Positions 6,114 through 7,892 of a DNA stretch of 7,892 nt are shown one piece after another; the first letter of the stretch is position 1; each line of letters starts with the position of its first letter. Source of the DNA: Methanobacteriota archaeon (GTDB taxonomy: Archaea; Thermoplasmatota; E2; DHVEG-1); NCBI GenBank assembly GCA_026394435.1, contig JAPKYG010000133.1, positions 1 to 7,892 on the forward strand, given 5' to 3'. The notes beneath the pieces are model-generated. The model saw only the letters and a program-made list of their open reading frames with translations, searched no databases and was not told the DNA's origin. A program made the position numbers and the translations under genes.

Positions 6114-7340
6114 ATGAAACAGATCAATGAAAAACAACTTATCGAAAAAGCCAACAAACCAGGTAAAGACGCCATGCGACTCCATCCGTTTTACCATGGA
6201 AAAATCGAAGTCATACCAAAATGTCGTGTGAAAGACTTCAACGATTTCGCGATCTGGTACACCCCTGGTGTCGCAGAACCATGCAAAGAAATCCAAAAAC
6301 ACCCGCTCAAAGTTTATGATTATACCAACAAATGGAACACGGTTGCTGTTGTCAGCGATGGTACCCGCGTCTTAGGGCTTGGTGACATCGGACCTGAAGC
6401 GGGACTTCCTGTTATGGAAGGAAAATCACTTCTCTTCAAATATCTTGGTGGCGTGGATGCCTACCCCATTTGCCTCGATACTAAAAACCCGGACGAGATC
6501 ATCCAAGCAGTCAAGTGGCTCAAACCAAGTTTCGGTGGCATCAACCTTGAAGATATCGAAAAACCAAAATGCTTCTACATCCTCAAACGACTCAGAAAAG
6601 AAATGGACATCCCTGTTTGGCATGACGACCAGCAAGGAACAGCAACCATTGTCACCGCAGGAGCAATCAATGCGTTAAAAATCGTCGGAAAACCACTGGA
6701 CACCGCACTGGTCTGTATGGTTGGTGCAGGAGCAGCAAATATCGCAATCGCTCGCGTTCTTATCGCCGCAGGAATACAACAAAAAAACATCATCATGGTA
6801 GACAGCAAAGGCATTCTACATACCTCACGAAAGGACCTGGAAAACGAAAAAGATAAAAACCCTGAGAAATGGCAGATGTGCCAAAAATCAAACGCAGAGG
6901 GACGAACCGGTGGTCCCGCTGAAGCATTTAAGCATACCGATATTTGTCTTGCTGCCAGTAAACCCGGCCCTGGAACAATCAAAAAAGAATGGGTTAGTTC
7001 TATGGCTGATGACTCCATCGTGTTTGCCACCGCAAACCCTGTCCCTGAGATTTGGCCTTGGGAAGCAGAAGAAGCAGGAGCCCGTATTATCGCAACCGGC
7101 CGCTCAGATTTTCCCAATCAAATTAACAACTCCTTAGGATTCCCGGGAATCTTCCGAGGGACACTTGATGTCCGTGCAGAAACAATCACCGATGACATGT
7201 GCATCGCAGCAGCCTATGAGCTAGCAAAAACACCATCTCGGCAGGAGCTCTACGATCATGCTATGGCCATTATCAAAAAATCCCGAGATGTCACCCAATC
7301 ATTGATGAAACAAGGCTTTATCCCACCAGCCCCAGAATAA
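6114..7340 (+). CDS. Malic enzyme (malate dehydrogenase, oxaloacetate-decarboxylating)
   Basis: Catalyses oxidative decarboxylation of malate to pyruvate and CO2 with reduction of NAD(P), or the reverse. The 408 residues fit the compact prokaryotic malic enzymes without a phosphotransacetylase tail. Visible sites: Y49 in YTPGVAEPC, catalytic K104 in EGKSLLFK, metal ligands E146-D147 (NLEDIEKPKC) and D172 (VWHDDQQGTA), the nucleotide-binding GAGAAN (204-209), D230 at the end of the second Rossmann strand, and NPVPEI (308-313). The acidic D230 points toward NAD more than NADP, but that is inference. The gene is transcribed divergently from the hdr operon and shares its 186-base promoter region, so the NADH it makes could be the pool used by NuoEF. 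Start chosen at the first ATG after the TATA element. No oddities in length or active site. Confidence 0.97.
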   Translation: MKQINEKQLIEKANKPGKDAMRLHPFYHGKIEVIPKCRVKDFNDFAIWYTPGVAEPCKEIQKHPLKVYDYTNKWNTVAVVSDGTRVLGLGDIGPEAGLPVMEGKSLLFKYLGGVDAYPICLDTKNPDEIIQAVKWLKPSFGGINLEDIEKPKCFYILKRLRKEMDIPVWHDDQQGTATIVTAGAINALKIVGKPLDTALVCMVGAGAANIAIARVLIAAGIQQKNIIMVDSKGILHTSRKDLENEKDKNPEKWQMCQKSNAEGRTGGPAEAFKHTDICLAASKPGPGTIKKEWVSSMADDSIVFATANPVPEIWPWEAEEAGARIIATGRSDFPNQINNSLGFPGIFRGTLDVRAETITDDMCIAAAYELAKTPSRQELYDHAMAIIKKSRDVTQSLMKQGFIPPAPE

Positions 7341-7342
7341 CC

Positions 7343-7347
7343 TTTTT
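7343..7347 (+). terminator. T-tract after malic enzyme
   Basis: A run of five T residues (CTTTTTCT context) begins two bases after the malic-enzyme stop. Archaeal termination often uses T-tracts without a hairpin, but this one is short and may be leaky. Confidence 0.3.
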
Positions 7348-7379
7348 CTAGGAGAAATACTAAGAAATCAAAAGCCTTA

Positions 7380-7421
7380 AATCAGATTATCTGTTCTGGA
7401 GTCCCTTGGGGCCATCTGATT
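7380..7421. repeat. 8-bp inverted repeat in the malic enzyme-HydB-like gap
   Basis: AATCAGAT (7380-7387) and ATCTGATT (7414-7421) are exact inverted copies, 26 bases apart. The intervening stretch contains a small CCC-TT-GGG self-complementary core. It could be a stem-loop in the leader of the next gene or a protein site. The rest of 7341-7463 shows no tRNA, ORF or clear TATA box; TTAAAT near 7377-7382 is a weak candidate, so cotranscription with malic enzyme is also possible. Confidence 0.4.
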
Positions 7422-7463
7422 ATTCAGAGAGCTAATCTCCTGAGACTACCAAAGGTGCCTGAG

Positions 7464-7892
7464 ATGAAGCAAATAGTAAAAACCATTACAAAAAAAGATT
7501 TTTCATTATTTGTTAACGCATTAATCAAAGAAGGAACCTCTGACGTGGTTGGGGTCAAATCAAAAGGAAAAAGTTATGTTTTTGACAACTTAAATTCCCC
7601 TGAAGAATTACGATTAGATTACGATGTTACTATTCTTCCACCGAAGAAATATTTCCTTCCGCAGTATGAACAATTACTGAAATTCTCCTTAGAAAAACCC
7701 TTTGAAGCGACAGAATCATTGGACGCAAAACCTCGAATCATCATCGGGGTCCATCCCTATGATATCATCGCGATACAACAAACCGATATCCACTACCTTG
7801 ATCAACAACAAGATAATTTCTACAAGCAACGTCGAGACAACACGATCATCATTGGAGCTGATATTCAAAATGTCTCTGAACGGTCATTTGCA
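7464..7892 (+). CDS. HydB/AsrA-like iron-sulfur electron-transfer subunit (5' part only)
   Basis: 143 codons read open from ATG 7464 to the right edge. The protein resembles the N-terminal domain of the beta subunit of sulfhydrogenases and of anaerobic sulfite reductase subunit A. Recognisable features are LPPKKYFLPQYEQLLKF (about 58-74), then IIIGVHPYDIIAIQQTD near 97-113, and RRDNTIIIGAD near 124-134. Family members carry two CxxCxxCxxxC clusters in the C-terminal half, which would be outside the window, so the Fe-S content cannot be confirmed. There is no cysteine at all in the 143 visible residues; the common PCD motif reads PYD here. An AAAGGTG ribosome site (7451-7457) sits six bases ahead of the start. 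Likely role is electron transfer between ferredoxin or a nicotinamide module and a hydrogenase or other reductase; the partner gene should be downstream. Family assignment is by memory of motifs and is moderately sure. Confidence 0.7.
   Translation, partial: MKQIVKTITKKDFSLFVNALIKEGTSDVVGVKSKGKSYVFDNLNSPEELRLDYDVTILPPKKYFLPQYEQLLKFSLEKPFEATESLDAKPRIIIGVHPYDIIAIQQTDIHYLDQQQDNFYKQRRDNTIIIGADIQNVSERSFA

Noticed and set aside
6000..6302. 100-codon minus-strand frame starting inside malic enzyme and running into the promoter region
   Set aside because: It would read across both promoter elements and has no family resemblance; most of it is antisense to the malic-enzyme N-terminus.
6575..7117. 180-codon open frame antisense to the malic enzyme
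   Set aside because: The protein is low in recognisable motifs and mirrors the codon bias of the malic-enzyme gene, whose active-site motifs are all intact. It is a shadow frame.

Overview
The window looks like part of an anaerobic archaeal genome. Both proximal promoters are archaeal in form: an AT-rich TATA element about 25-45 bases ahead of the start codon, with a purine-rich BRE-like stretch in one case and only short leaders. The gene content is redox metabolism typical of anaerobes that use heterodisulfide-reductase-type enzymes. The species cannot be named from this sequence. The malic enzyme suggests heterotrophic or mixotrophic carbon flow. No methanogenesis gene is visible in the window, so a non-methanogen, or at least a methanogenesis-independent role for this Hdr, is plausible.

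Minus strand, read from 5927 down to 1: a tight five-gene transcription unit in the order hdrC, hdrB, hdrA, hdrA-fragment/nuoE fusion, nuoF (the last running off the left edge). Gaps are 5, 0, 10 and 0 bases, so the products are almost certainly made together and probably form one complex. HdrC and HdrB are the disulfide-reducing arm. HdrA is the FAD and iron-sulfur electron-bifurcating core. NuoE- and NuoF-type subunits are the FMN/NADH module. The parsimonious reading is a soluble NAD(H)-linked, flavin-based electron-bifurcating (or confurcating) heterodisulfide-reductase-like complex coupling NADH, a disulfide and ferredoxin.

The most unusual gene is the fourth. It is a 300-residue chimera whose first ~130 residues copy the start of the HdrA FAD domain through one CxxCxxCxxxC cluster motif, about 62% identical to the full HdrA encoded next door. 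It then switches through a Lys-rich linker to a complete NuoE [2Fe-2S] domain. Synonymous codons differ nearly everywhere between the two copies, so this is an old, maintained duplication and not a fresh scar.

The 186-base divergent region (5928-6113) carries one promoter each way, and each TATA element has its own short palindrome beside it. Plus strand: a complete 408-residue malic enzyme (6114-7340). A 123-base gap with a T-tract and an 8-bp inverted repeat follows. Then comes the first 143 residues of a protein resembling the HydB/AsrA family of iron-sulfur electron-transfer subunits, cut by the right edge. Malic enzyme makes reduced nicotinamide nucleotide and the Hdr-NuoEF complex probably consumes or produces it, so the divergent pair may be metabolically linked. 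No RNA genes, CRISPR arrays or mobile elements were recognised.
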